DNA of 64,000 bases from NCBI RefSeq assembly GCF_004799445.1, contig NZ_SSNA01000198.1, forward strand, positions 117,493 to 181,492. Reading direction: 5' to 3'. This document shows, piece by piece, positions 25,692 to 34,459 of the stretch; within the stretch, counting starts at the first letter, position 1, and each line of letters opens with the position of its first letter. Below the pieces are notes generated by a model. That model saw only the letters and a list, made by a program, of their open reading frames with translations. It made no database searches and was not told the origin of the DNA. Source of the DNA: Bradyrhizobium sp. Its GTDB lineage: Bacteria > Pseudomonadota > Alphaproteobacteria > Rhizobiales > Xanthobacteraceae. The translations under genes and the position numbers were made by a program.

Positions 25692-26426
25692 CTAGCCGAA
25701 ATTCTGCAAACCCGGGAACGTCTCCAATAGCCAGATGCTGACCGCCGAGACGCTGCCAGTGAGAAACCCGATGCCGGTGACGATCAGCAGCACGCCCATC
25801 GCCCGCTCGACGCTCGCGAGGTGCCGCTTCATCCGCGCAAACAGCGAAGAGAACTGTTCCACCATCAACGCCGCGATCAGAAACGGTATCCCGAGCCCGG
25901 CGGAATAGACCGCGAGCAGACCCGCACCCTTCGTCACCGTGGCCTCGGCGGCCGCGACCGAGAGGATCGCCGCCAGGATCGGGCCGATACAGGGCGTCCA
26001 GCCGAACGCAAAGGCGAGCCCCATCGCATAGGCGCCCCAGAGACCCACCGGCTTGGGAATTGGCAGCCGCCCTTCCCGCATCAGCAGGCCAATCCGCGTC
26101 AATCCGAGGAAATGCAGACCCATGATGATGATGACGACGCCGGCCACGATCGAGAGCTCGGCCGACCATGCACGGATCAGGCTTCCGATCAGCGAGGCGC
26201 TGGCGCCGAGCGCCACGAACACGGTGGAAAAGCCGAGCACGAACATGAGGGCCGAGGTCATCACCGCGCGCTTGGAGGACGACACCGTCTCGTCGTTGGC
26301 GACGTGTTCGATGGTCGCGCCGGTCAGATAGATCAGATAGGGCGGCACCAAGGGCAGCACGCATGGTGACAGAAAGCTGACCAGACCGGCAATCAGGGCC
26401 GCGGGAATCGAGACGTCGTGAATCAT
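25692..26426 (-). CDS. ccdA: Cytochrome c biogenesis protein CcdA (short DsbD-type thiol transporter)
   Basis: 244 residues with six predicted membrane helices and the two redox cysteines of the family, Cys22 in LSPCVLPLVPP and Cys146 in GWTPCIGPIL. It carries reducing equivalents from cytoplasmic thioredoxin to periplasmic thiols, for example apocytochrome c haem motifs. Because the window also encodes c-type cytochromes FixO and FixP, a maturation role fits, but it is not in that cluster. No thioredoxin-like partner lies next to it. Confidence 0.9.
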   Translation of the reverse strand: MIHDVSIPAALIAGLVSFLSPCVLPLVPPYLIYLTGATIEHVANDETVSSSKRAVMTSALMFVLGFSTVFVALGASASLIGSLIRAWSAELSIVAGVVIIIMGLHFLGLTRIGLLMREGRLPIPKPVGLWGAYAMGLAFAFGWTPCIGPILAAILSVAAAEATVTKGAGLLAVYSAGLGIPFLIAALMVEQFSSLFARMKRHLASVERAMGVLLIVTGIGFLTGSVSAVSIWLLETFPGLQNFG

Positions 26427-26659
26427 GCAATCGTCGCCATGGTTGGTCGTTGTGCCGTTCGGCCTGCCGAACCCTGCACCGGGGGGCGTTGGGTCGGTGC
26501 GCCCTCATGTAGCGGATGGGTGAGAATGCGCAAATAGCACAGCGGCCGCTCCGGCGTGCCTAGCCGAATTTTCTCTTCAAACGTTGGAAAAAACATCGTG
26601 AAGACAAATCGCGCAGCTTCGGCGCATCGCCGATATCAGGCGCTCGTAAGGCGGCGTTG

Positions 26660-26998
26660 CTATTTGACCAGCTTCAACGAGACCGGGGAACGCCCGCGCT
26701 GACCGTCGTGCGAATTCGGATGGTGCGGCTTTTCCGGCGGCTCCCGATCCCGCACCATTGCATCGCACAAAGCTTTCAATTCCGCGTCTTCAATTCGATT
26801 GAGTTTGATCCGAAGTTCGAGAATTGCCACCGATACCACTTGCGCGATGTCCCGGTCGCCGCCGAGGACGAGGGCCGTCTGGCACTGCTCGAGAGTTGCC
26901 AGCACCGCCTGCAATCTTTCTTCCGAGTTAGCCACCAGGGTTTCTTCCGTTAGCGAGCTTGCCAGGTAGAGCCGAAGAGATCCAATCGGTCGCTTCAT
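26660..26998 (-). CDS. Conserved hypothetical protein
   Basis: 112 residues from an ATG with a strong GGAGGGG site (KRPIGSLRLYLASSL). The body is predicted all-helical (SEERLQAVLATLEQCQTALV, VVSVAILELRIKLN), and the C-terminal 30 residues are polar and rich in His, Pro and Arg, probably disordered. No signal peptide, cysteine pair or known domain was recognised. The reading frame extends further upstream but without a ribosome site. Neighbours give no hint of function. Confidence 0.6.
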   Translation of the reverse strand: MKRPIGSLRLYLASSLTEETLVANSEERLQAVLATLEQCQTALVLGGDRDIAQVVSVAILELRIKLNRIEDAELKALCDAMVRDREPPEKPHHPNSHDGQRGRSPVSLKLVK

Positions 26999-27356
26999 AA
27001 ACCCCTCCGTTCCCCAAAAAGTCCGGCAATTCAAGATCCGGCACGTCTTTTTTGGTCGCCCAACAAACTTGTGACATTGCTGTTCGCTCGGACCGGCCGA
27101 CGGTGGACCAACTCGCCTGCAATTCCGCCGAGCACCATGCTCGTCGCCGCAATGGTTCACCAACGCGGTAACGCAAGCGTAGCACGGCGGAAGGCCGCGT
27201 TCGAATGCCATTCGTTGCAGGACGTCAAAAAACGGCGCGTGGCGCGATTGAGGGCGAATTGTCCCATTTCCGAAGGCATGCGCCCGAGGTGGCGCGGCTG
27301 CCTTTCGACGGAGCAATTGCCGTCAGGCCGAAGCTTCTGGTCTCCCCGGCGCGCGC
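26999..27356. other. Non-coding stretch upstream of the hypothetical gene
   Basis: About 360 bases without a convincing gene. Only overlapping low-quality frames rich in Arg are present. Confidence 0.4.
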
Positions 27357-27575
27357 CTAGCCGAGGCTAGGCCTACGCGTCAAAAAGTCCCGGCCTGAAC
27401 CCGCCAGGGTTGTGTTTTGCTCAATAGTCTGCCAAAGCTGGCGGGCGGCCTGTTGGAGCCGGTGCGGGCGCTGGAGAGGGCGTCCCCCGGAGTAATGCCT
27501 TTGTAGGATTTTCGCCGACTCGCGGTGGAATGCGGAATATCGTACCTCCAAACATTGAGTATTGCCGTTAGGCAT
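27357..27575 (-). CDS. Possible small basic protein
   Basis: 72 residues starting at an ATG with GAGG six bases upstream (PNGNTQCLEVRYSAFHRESA). It is rich in Gln and Arg, with a likely helix ARQLWQTIEQNTTLAG. It is not a mirror of any neighbouring gene, since the opposite strand is empty. No family was recognised. Confidence 0.3.
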   Translation of the reverse strand: MPNGNTQCLEVRYSAFHRESAKILQRHYSGGRPLQRPHRLQQAARQLWQTIEQNTTLAGSGRDFLTRRPSLG

Positions 27576-27753
27576 ATCCTCGATTTCGGCCGGGTCCCCG
27601 CGTCATCAACCAGCTTGCGAGGGCCTGGATTGCCGGTAAATTTCCGTGGTTTATGAAAAATTCGTTCACTTAAGCAAGCTCAAGGCGTTATATAAGGAGC
27701 AGTTCCTGGCCTTATATCCATACGCTTCACGAGCGAAGGACGGTAAAAACAGT

Positions 27754-28149
27754 ATGAATAAATCAGCAGCAAAGAAGATGAAACAGCGCAGCGCCGGAAA
27801 GCCGGACATCGAACTTGGCAAGCGAATCCGCCTGCGTCGGGTCGAGCAGCGCATCTCTCAGGCCGAACTCGGCGACCAGCTCGGCGTCAGTTTCCAGCAG
27901 GTTCAGAAATACGAGAAGGGTGTCAACCGCGTCGGGGCAGCCCGTCTTCAGCAAATCGCCACCGCGCTCGATGTCCCCGTCACATTCTTCTACGACGGCG
28001 ATGGCAAGGCCCGAGAGGTCGAGAGCCTGCTGTTTCTGGACAGCGCGTTCAGCCTGAGATTGCTGCGCGCCTACAGCAAGATCAAGGATCAGACCGTCCA
28101 GCGTCAGCTGGTGTCCCTGATGGAATCGATCGCCGCCAACGAAGACTAG
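27754..28149 (+). CDS. XRE-family transcriptional regulator
   Basis: 131 residues from an ATG (NKSAAKKMKQRS). The Cro/CI helix-turn-helix is GKRIRLRRVEQRISQAELGD, then LGVSFQQVQKYEKGVNRVGA, at about residues 22-75. The C-terminal 50 residues are helical (LRLLRAYSKIKDQTVQRQLV). The layout matches the short XRE regulators common in rhizobia. An in-frame upstream extension from 27646 exists; the AAGGA at 27737 favours the later start. Targets are unknown. Confidence 0.85.
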   Translation: MNKSAAKKMKQRSAGKPDIELGKRIRLRRVEQRISQAELGDQLGVSFQQVQKYEKGVNRVGAARLQQIATALDVPVTFFYDGDGKAREVESLLFLDSAFSLRLLRAYSKIKDQTVQRQLVSLMESIAANED

Positions 28150-28209
28150 GCCTCTGGCTGGATCGCCCCGGATCGATCCGAGGCCCGCTGGCCCGGAAGT
28201 CCGGTTTGA

Positions 28210-28475
28210 AGCGCCACGAACGTGGTCGATCAACGCAAGCGGATCGGCCGGCAAGCGCGATCGCCGCGCCAGGCCACATGCTGGTCCGGCCGCGACAACA
28301 GCAGCGGACCGTCAAGAGTGGCGGTCGCCGGCCGCTCGACGCCGAGGACCTTGAGCGGTCCGCGCCTGTCGCGCGCAGCTCGCTCAAGGGCAGCTGCATC
28401 CACCGCGGAACACGACATGGTTGCGTGTTGGCTCGGGAGGCTCGGCCGGCGCGCGCGCCGGCGCGGCCGCACCAT
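28210..28475 (-). pseudogene. Decayed C-terminus of an FAD-dependent aromatic monooxygenase
   Basis: The minus strand encodes LKVLGVERPATATLDGPLLL and then RPDQHVAWRGD. This is the characteristic end of PHBH/MhpA-type hydroxylases. The expected continuation LPADPLALIDHVRGA lies in the next frame, so a one-base frameshift occurs near 28252. No N-terminal FAD domain is present upstream. The rest of 28150-28741 shows no other gene. Confidence 0.6.
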
Positions 28476-28741
28476 GGCTTCTCTTGCAGGCAGTTTATCT
28501 TTCCTGACCGCGCGCCCTGACGAACCGGATCAGCCGCGCCCGCGACATACCGAAAGCAGCCAACATCCAATCCGGGGATTGCGGTGCGATAGCCGCAATA
28601 CCTACTTAATCAGTAGGCAACCCTCTTGGAGTAAATTTGCAAAACCTCATTGCGGATCAGGTCCGATCCCGTCCGGCTCCGCCGGCCAAAGCTGTTGATT
28701 TGACGCCGCCGCCGTCGGCGCATCCCGGGGGGACATCACCC

Positions 28742-30085
28742 ATGCGAAGTATGACCATCATTGCCATCGCCGTGATGCTTGCGGCCGCGCCGGCGCTCGG
28801 CCAAAGCGCGGGGCAAGCCGGCGCGGCACCGCCCGCGGCCGGGCCGACAACCGCGGCGACGACCGGGGCAAATTCGGCGCATGTTGCGCCCGCCAAGCCT
28901 GCGGTGGCCGCGTCCACCCCTGAATCGCGTTCCGCCGCAGCCTTGGCGCTATCGCACGAGCCGACCTTCGATGAAGGAACCGCGCAGCGGATCAGGGAGG
29001 CCGCGCTGAGCTATTCGGATCTGGCGGTGCGCGGCGGCTGGCCTGTGATTCCAGCGGACGCCAAATTCGCAGTCGGCGTAGCGGGACCCCACGATGAATT
29101 GCTGCGCCAGCGTCTGATCGTCGGCGACGATCTTGCGGCCGACAAGGCATTCGGACCGTTTGACGAGGTGGTCGCCGAGGCCGTCAAGCGCTTCCAGGTG
29201 CGCCATGGCCTTGCCGCCACGGCAACGGTCACCCCGCGCACCCTCGCCGCCCTCAACGTCCCGGTTCAGAAGCGGATCAGGCAGCTAGAGGCCTCGCTCG
29301 AACGCATCGAAAACATGAATTTCCAGTTTGGACAGCGTTACGTGGTCGTGAACCTGCCCGCGACCTTCGCCGAGGCCGTCGAAAATGACAAGGTGGTGCG
29401 GCGCTATCGCGTGATCGTCGGCAAGACCGAAAAGCCGTCGCCGACGCTGACCGCCGAAATCACCGGCGTCGTGCTCAACCCAACCTGGACCGTGCCGTCA
29501 TCGATCGCGAAAACCGAAATCTCGGCGCATATGCGCAAGGATCCGAGCTACCTTTCGCGCATGCACATGGACGTGCTCGACGGGCATGACAATCCGATCG
29601 ATCCCCATGCAGTGGATTGGTCCGGCACGCACGCGCCGAACTTCACCGTGCGCCAGCAAAACGGCGCGTTTAACGCGCTGGGCGCGGTCAAGATCGACAT
29701 GCCCAATCCCTATTCGGTCTACATGCACGACACCAATCAGCGCAATCTGTTCAGCGACGACTACCGTTTCGACTCGCATGGCTGCTCGCGGGTCGACAAT
29801 GTCCGCGACCTCGCGACCTGGCTGTTGCAGGAGGAGATGCCGAAATGGAACCGCGTCGCGGTCGACACGGCAATCGCCACCGGCCAGCATCAGGAGGTCG
29901 CCTTGCCGAAAAAGGTTCCGGTGGCCTGGATCTACCTGACGGCATGGATGACCAGGGACCAGACCATCCAGTTCCGCAACGACATCTACGACCAGGACGA
30001 ACAGCTGCTCGAAGCCACCGCCGAGGAAGCGGCCTTCTTCAACCAGGCCGGCAGTCATCCGCTGACGGCGCATCTGGCGCGGTAG
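28742..30085 (+). CDS. Periplasmic L,D-transpeptidase (YcbB/YkuD type)
   Basis: 447 residues from an ATG with a GGGGGGA site and a signal peptide (SMTIIAIAVMLAAAPALG, cut near residue 22). After a low-complexity Ala/Pro linker, a peptidoglycan-binding domain (about 130-172, FQVRHGLAATATVTPRTLAA) precedes the YkuD catalytic domain. The catalytic residues are His346 and Cys348 in DSHGCSRV, with His329 in YMHDT. It forms 3-3 cross-links in peptidoglycan or anchors proteins to it. It stands alone, with non-coding DNA on both sides. Confidence 0.92.
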   Translation: MRSMTIIAIAVMLAAAPALGQSAGQAGAAPPAAGPTTAATTGANSAHVAPAKPAVAASTPESRSAAALALSHEPTFDEGTAQRIREAALSYSDLAVRGGWPVIPADAKFAVGVAGPHDELLRQRLIVGDDLAADKAFGPFDEVVAEAVKRFQVRHGLAATATVTPRTLAALNVPVQKRIRQLEASLERIENMNFQFGQRYVVVNLPATFAEAVENDKVVRRYRVIVGKTEKPSPTLTAEITGVVLNPTWTVPSSIAKTEISAHMRKDPSYLSRMHMDVLDGHDNPIDPHAVDWSGTHAPNFTVRQQNGAFNALGAVKIDMPNPYSVYMHDTNQRNLFSDDYRFDSHGCSRVDNVRDLATWLLQEEMPKWNRVAVDTAIATGQHQEVALPKKVPVAWIYLTAWMTRDQTIQFRNDIYDQDEQLLEATAEEAAFFNQAGSHPLTAHLAR

Positions 30086-30232
30086 GGCGGGCGCGGCGAC
30101 GGCCAGCCGGCCCGCAACGATAAATCTGGAGTTAGGCGATCCTGCTCTTTCCGAGCGTACCGCCGTTGCGGTAACGGCGAAGCAATGCTTCAGTGCAGCA
30201 GCATCGAGACTCCATCCCCGAAAGCCGCACCC

Positions 30233-31054
30233 ATGCTTGACGTCGCCAAAACAACCGACAAATCCTATGCCGATGGCAGGATCCTGCAGAGCGTCACCGA
30301 CGGCGTCGGCGTCATCACCTTCAACAACCCGGACAAGCGCAACGCCATGTCGCTCGACATGTGGGAAGGGCTGGGCCACGCCTTGATTGAACTGCGCGAG
30401 GATGCCGACGTGCGCGTGGTGATCCTGACCGGCGCCGGCGACAAGGCGTTTATGTCGGGCGCCGATATCAGCCAGTTCGAGAAAACCCGGCACAACGCGC
30501 AGGCTTCGGAAGAATATTCGAAAAAGAGCGCCGCGCAGCGCGCGCTGCTGGCGGACTACCCGAAACCGATCATCGCCTGCATCCGCGGCTTTTGCCTGGG
30601 CGGCGGCATGCAGGTCGCGATGGCGGCGGACATCCGCCTCGCCTCGGAAAACAGCCAGTTCGGCATTCCCGCCGCCAAACTCGGCATCGCCTATGGCTAT
30701 GACGGCCTCAAGCACCTGGTCTCGCTGGTAGGTCCGTCCTGGGCGCGGCTTCTGATGTATACGGGCGTGCGGATCGATTCCGCCGAGGCCCTCAGGATCG
30801 GGCTGGTCGATCGCGTGGTGGCCGATGCGGAATTGTGGAACGCGACCACCGAGATCGCCCGCACCATTGCCGGCAATGCGCCGCTGGCGGTTCATGCTGC
30901 CAAGATCACCATCGCGCAGGTGTTGAAGGACCCCGACGCGCGCGACATGGACGCGATCAAGGCGATCGGCACCGCCTGCATGAACTCGGAGGATTTCCGC
31001 GAGGGACGCACCGCGTTCATGGAAAAGCGCAAGCCGAAATTCAAGGGGCGGTAG
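30233..31054 (+). CDS. Enoyl-CoA hydratase/isomerase (crotonase) family protein lacking both catalytic glutamates
   Basis: 273 residues from ATG 30233 (LDVAKTTDKSYADG); an ATG at 30185 is an alternative, neither with a good ribosome site. The crotonase oxyanion-hole motifs are intact (FMSGADISQF, RGFCLGGGMQVAMAADIRLA). The usual first catalytic Glu after GGG is Gln, and the second (FGxPE) is Ala in FGIPAAKLGIAYG. A true syn-hydratase is therefore unlikely. Isomerase, decarboxylase or thioesterase-type chemistry, as in other Glu-poor crotonases, is more probable. The CoA-thioester substrate is unknown. Confidence 0.85.
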   Translation: MLDVAKTTDKSYADGRILQSVTDGVGVITFNNPDKRNAMSLDMWEGLGHALIELREDADVRVVILTGAGDKAFMSGADISQFEKTRHNAQASEEYSKKSAAQRALLADYPKPIIACIRGFCLGGGMQVAMAADIRLASENSQFGIPAAKLGIAYGYDGLKHLVSLVGPSWARLLMYTGVRIDSAEALRIGLVDRVVADAELWNATTEIARTIAGNAPLAVHAAKITIAQVLKDPDARDMDAIKAIGTACMNSEDFREGRTAFMEKRKPKFKGR

Positions 31055-31160
31055 CGCGGCCACTTATGCCGCCCTTATAAAACAGCGCGCCGTTCCAAAT
31101 TGCATTTATAGGGCTCGGAGAGCATCTGATAGCTTAGTCGAAACTACTTCGAGCACGACG

Positions 31161-31334
31161 ATGAGGCATATTTTCTGGCGAGTGGCCACGGCAGGCGGCT
31201 GGCAGCAGGCGCGCCGGCGCTGGCGACACCTGCGCGATCGGCACGGCAACGCCAGCAATCCCTACTCGCCGGTATTGTCCATGGGACTGCTGTTGATCAT
31301 CGCGGTGTTCGCGTTTGCTGCGGTTCCCGCATAA
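31161..31334 (+). CDS. Small single-span membrane protein
   Basis: 57 residues. A basic, Trp-rich N-terminus (RHIFWRVATAGGWQQARRRW) is followed by one hydrophobic helix (MGLLLIIAVFAFAAVPA) at the very C-terminus. This gives the shape of a small inner-membrane protein with a positively charged cytoplasmic side. The ribosome site is weak (GAGCACG). No homologue is recognised. Confidence 0.45.
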   Translation: MRHIFWRVATAGGWQQARRRWRHLRDRHGNASNPYSPVLSMGLLLIIAVFAFAAVPA

Positions 31335-31436
31335 CGCCAACGCTGACACGGACAACGCGCTGATTTGCGCTGCCGTCCAGCCCCTTTTGCAAAAATATTC
31401 TGATTTTCCGAATACCCAAATCACCTCTATAACCAC

Positions 31437-31830
31437 CGCCGTCCCGTCCCACAGAGGGGCGGCTCGCGATCGTCACGGACGCGGGGCGGGATGCGATGGA
31501 CGCGAATGCGCTCTTGACGAATGGCGCTTGATGCGGACGGCGAAGTCGTGTGGTCCTGACGCCTCGGCGCTGGCGTCAAGTTGGCGGAGGTAACTTCGCC
31601 AGTGACGGTGTCAATAAACCGATCACCGGGGAGAGCACGAAATAAGCCGCAAAACCATTGCGCGGGGAATGCCGGGTGTTTCCGGTGTGGCCGCGGTGAC
31701 TAACGCGCGTGTTTACTACACTACACGCGCGGCTGCGGGCGCTCCGGGCGCCCGGCATTCCCCGCGCCCTCTGAATGAGAGGGCGGGACGTTTGAGAGCA
31801 AAACTCGGGCCGATCGCGCCGCGAGATCGC
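31437..31830 (+). repeat. Long dispersed Bradyrhizobium repeat, about 0.4 kb
   Basis: Contains the blocks ggggagagcacgaaataagc, attgcgcggggaatgccggg and its inverted arm cgcccggcattccccgcgc. The second half recurs in inverted orientation at 63785-64000, with long exact runs. The left part (31437-31620) looks like the same element family and carries only degenerate frames. Together with the shorter repeat at 31993-32112 it fills most of the 780-base gene-free stretch 31335-32117. I saw no transposase. Confidence 0.75.
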
Positions 31831-31992
31831 GAAGCTGTGGCTGGTGCCATGACGCTATTCGAAAGCTTAATCTGTACCCCGTACGCGATTGCCGTAAGGT
31901 GGGCAAAGCCGCATTTTCGCCCCGTGCCCACCTGTCGATCCAAACTAAAATGGTGGGCGCGCTTGCGCTTTGCCCACGATGCGTTTCTCGTT

Positions 31993-32112
31993 CGTCATTG
32001 CGAGGAGCAAAGCGACGAAGCAACCCATTCTTTCTTGTTGTGGTGCTATGGATTGCTTCGCGGAGCCTGTCATCGGGCGCGCATTCGCGCGACCCGTTGG
32101 CTCGCAATGACG
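31993..32112. repeat. Dispersed palindromic repeat (CGTCATTGCGAG...GCAATGACGG)
   Basis: A full unit, with the inverted form of the gggtcgcgcgaatgcgcgcccgatgacagg arm seen at 16.7 kb. It ends 5 bases before the dehydrogenase stop codon. Confidence 0.8.
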
Positions 32113-32117
32113 GCCCC

Positions 32118-33197
32118 CTACAACGCCTCCAGCACCGCCCTGGCGATATCCGCGGTGCCGTTGCGGCCACCGAACTCCATCGGCTTGATGCCGTCGGCAT
32201 AGACCTTGTCGACGGCGCGTTCGATCCGCTCACCGGCTTCCGCCGCGCCCTCGAGGCCGTGCTTGTCGGCGAGCCAGTCCAGCATCATCGCGGCGGACAG
32301 AATCATGCCGGTCGGATTGGCCTTGCCCTGCCCCATGATGTCGGGAGCGGTGCCGTGGCACGGCTGAAACACCGCATGATGATCCCCGACGTCGGCCGAC
32401 GGCGCCATGCCCATGCCGCCGATCAGGCCCGCCGTCATGTCGGAGAGGATATCGCCGAACATGTTCTCCATCACCATGACGTCGAAGTCCCAGGGACGCT
32501 TGACCAGCATCGCCGAGCAGGCATCGACATAAAGGTGGTCGGCCTTCACTTTCGGATGACGGTGAGCGGCCTCATCAAACATCTCGCGAAAGAACGCGAA
32601 CGCCTTGAACACATTGGCCTTATCGACGCAGGTCAACGCGCCGGGCCGGCCGCGCGCCTTGCGGCGTTCGGCAAGCCTGAAGGAAAACTCGAACAATCGC
32701 TCCGAGGTCTTTCGGGTGATGACCAAGGTCTCGCGCGCATCGTCATGGGTAACCACGCCTTTTCCCATCGAGGCAAACAGGCCTTCGGTGGATTCCCGGA
32801 TCACGACCAGATCGATGCCGCGCGCATCGGCGCCCACGATCGGGCTCGGCACGCCCGGAATGAGACGCGCCGGACGCACGCCGGCATAAAGGTCGAAATG
32901 GAAACGCAGCTCGACCTGCGGCATGATTTCGGTGTTGTCGGGATAGCGCACCGACGGCAGACCGCAGGCGCCGAGCAGGATGGCGTCGGCCTCGTCGCAC
33001 AGCCTGACCGTCGAGTCCGGCATCGACTTGCCGGTCTCGCGATAATGGTTGGCGCCGGCCGGCGCATCGGTGAAGCGAAACTTCAGATCGGTGGTCGCCT
33101 CGATCTTGCGCAGGACTTCAAGCGCCGGCGCCATGACTTCGGGGCCAATGCCGTCACCGGCAAGCACGGCAATGTGGAGCGCATCGTTGGCTGACAT
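32118..33197 (-). CDS. Isocitrate/isopropylmalate-family beta-decarboxylating dehydrogenase
   Basis: 359 residues with AAGGAAA before the ATG. It shows the family's opening IAVLAGDGIGPEV, the metal-binding signature MENMFGDILSDMTAGLIGGM, and the NAD pocket HGTAPDIMGQGKANPTGMIL. It oxidises and decarboxylates a 2-hydroxy acid with metal and NAD. Substrate-loop residues do not let me choose among isopropylmalate, tartrate/malate or homoisocitrate. It sits apart from leucine genes, so a catabolic member (tartrate/D-malate type) is as likely as LeuB. Genes upstream on the same strand are an alcohol dehydrogenase and a CoA-transferase, separated by a repeat. Confidence 0.85.
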   Translation of the reverse strand: MSANDALHIAVLAGDGIGPEVMAPALEVLRKIEATTDLKFRFTDAPAGANHYRETGKSMPDSTVRLCDEADAILLGACGLPSVRYPDNTEIMPQVELRFHFDLYAGVRPARLIPGVPSPIVGADARGIDLVVIRESTEGLFASMGKGVVTHDDARETLVITRKTSERLFEFSFRLAERRKARGRPGALTCVDKANVFKAFAFFREMFDEAAHRHPKVKADHLYVDACSAMLVKRPWDFDVMVMENMFGDILSDMTAGLIGGMGMAPSADVGDHHAVFQPCHGTAPDIMGQGKANPTGMILSAAMMLDWLADKHGLEGAAEAGERIERAVDKVYADGIKPMEFGGRNGTADIARAVLEAL

Positions 33198-33231
33198 GGG
33201 GTTTCCTTGAATGAGTCGAGAGAATAATGAC

Positions 33232-33317
33232 CGTCATTGCGAGCGAAGCGAAGCAATCCATGGCACCGCAAAAAGAAAGAACGGATTGCTTCGTCGCTTT
33301 GCTCCTCGCAATGACGG
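33232..33317. repeat. Dispersed palindromic repeat (CCGTCATTGCGAG...GCAATGACGG)
   Basis: A short unit with inverted ends ccgtcattgcgag / ctcgcaatgacgg and inner arms gaagcaatcc / ggattgcttc. It lies between the two dehydrogenase genes. It is the last copy I saw before 63.5 kb. Confidence 0.8.
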
Positions 33318-33328
33318 TGGAAGGTGAT

Positions 33329-34393
33329 TTACGGCGTCAGCACCGCGCGGCCGACCAGCCTGCCGTTCTGCAGATCGATCAGCGCCTGATTGGCTTTCGC
33401 AAGCGGCATCGGTGTCACCGGGATCGGCGCGATCTTCCTGGCGCGCACGAGATCGAGCAACTCCTGGGTCTCCCGGAGATTGCCGACATAGCTGCCCTGG
33501 ATGGTGATGGCCTTGATCGGTATCAGCGGCAATGCCCACGGCGCGCCGCCGCCGAACAGGCCGACGATGACCAGCTTGCCGCCCTTGGTCAGGCAGTCGA
33601 AGCCGAGCTGCGTGGTCTTGGCATTGCCGACCAGATCGATCACGGCGCGGATCGGCCCGCCGGCTTTTTTGGCCAGCTGTTCCAGCGCGTCGGGCGCCGA
33701 GCCATCGACGGTCGCGAGTGCGCCGGCCTGCTCGGCCGCTTCGCGCTTGCGCGCGTCGATATCGACGACGATGGCACCCTTGCCGCCCATCGCCTTGAGC
33801 AGCGACAGCGCCATCAGCCCCAGCCCGCCGGCGCCGAAAATAACGATCGACGTGTTGAAGGCGGACTCCACTTTCTTCAGGGCGCTGTAGGTGGTGACGC
33901 CGGAGCACGCGTAAGGCGCGGCCGTCACGGGATCAAGGCCCTTCAGGTCCAGGAGATATTTTGGATGCGGCACGATCATGTGGTCGGCATAGCCCCCATC
34001 GCAGTAGACGCCGAGCGAGTTGGGCTTCAGACACATATTCTCGTCGCCGGCGAGACAGGTCTCGCATTTGCCGCAGCCAAGCCAGGGATAGACCAGCGCG
34101 ACGTCGCCGATCTGGAGGCCGACGGCGTCGACCTTGGCCTCGGGTCCGAACGCCAGCACTTCGCCGACGGTCTCATGCCCCATGGTGCGCGGCAGCGACA
34201 CGCCGCGATCTTTCAAGGAGAGCGGTTTTCGTCCATGGCCGAGATCGTAGCCGCCTTCCCAGATATGCAGATCGCTGTGACAGACGCCGGCCGCCTTCAC
34301 CTTGATCAGGACCTGCGTTCCCGACGGCTGCGGCGTCGGCTGATCCACCTCTTTCAATGGGGCATTGAAATCGGCGACCTGGAAACTCTTCAT
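33329..34393 (-). CDS. Zinc-dependent alcohol dehydrogenase (MDR family)
   Basis: 354 residues from an ATG (KSFQVADFNAPL) with GGGAGAG upstream. Catalytic zinc ligands lie in GVCHSDLH and GHETVGE. The structural zinc site is the four-Cys lobe CGKCETCLAGDENMC. The Rossmann motif is IFGAGGLGLMALSLLKAMG, and the Asp of VVDIDARKR points to NAD preference. It oxidises a primary or secondary alcohol, or works in reverse. It is upstream of the isocitrate/isopropylmalate-type gene across a repeat and downstream of a CoA-transferase gene. Confidence 0.92.
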   Translation of the reverse strand: MKSFQVADFNAPLKEVDQPTPQPSGTQVLIKVKAAGVCHSDLHIWEGGYDLGHGRKPLSLKDRGVSLPRTMGHETVGEVLAFGPEAKVDAVGLQIGDVALVYPWLGCGKCETCLAGDENMCLKPNSLGVYCDGGYADHMIVPHPKYLLDLKGLDPVTAAPYACSGVTTYSALKKVESAFNTSIVIFGAGGLGLMALSLLKAMGGKGAIVVDIDARKREAAEQAGALATVDGSAPDALEQLAKKAGGPIRAVIDLVGNAKTTQLGFDCLTKGGKLVIVGLFGGGAPWALPLIPIKAITIQGSYVGNLRETQELLDLVRARKIAPIPVTPMPLAKANQALIDLQNGRLVGRAVLTP

Positions 34394-34459
34394 CGCTTCT
34401 CTCCCGTCGATGACTTGCCTTTTCACATAGGCTGGAAACACGCGCTCCGGCAAGCCCGC

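Noticed and set aside
28150..28636. Arg-rich plus-strand open frames after the XRE gene
   Set aside because: The opposite strand holds the recognisable monooxygenase remnant, so the plus frames are its shadow.
29498..31063. A 521-codon open frame opposite the L,D-transpeptidase and crotonase genes
   Set aside because: It spans two real genes and their gap, and its composition is that of an antisense shadow.
31669..32202. Open frames across the repeat region near 31.7-32.2 kb as genes
   Set aside because: They run through dispersed repeats that recur elsewhere in the window and give no protein motif.
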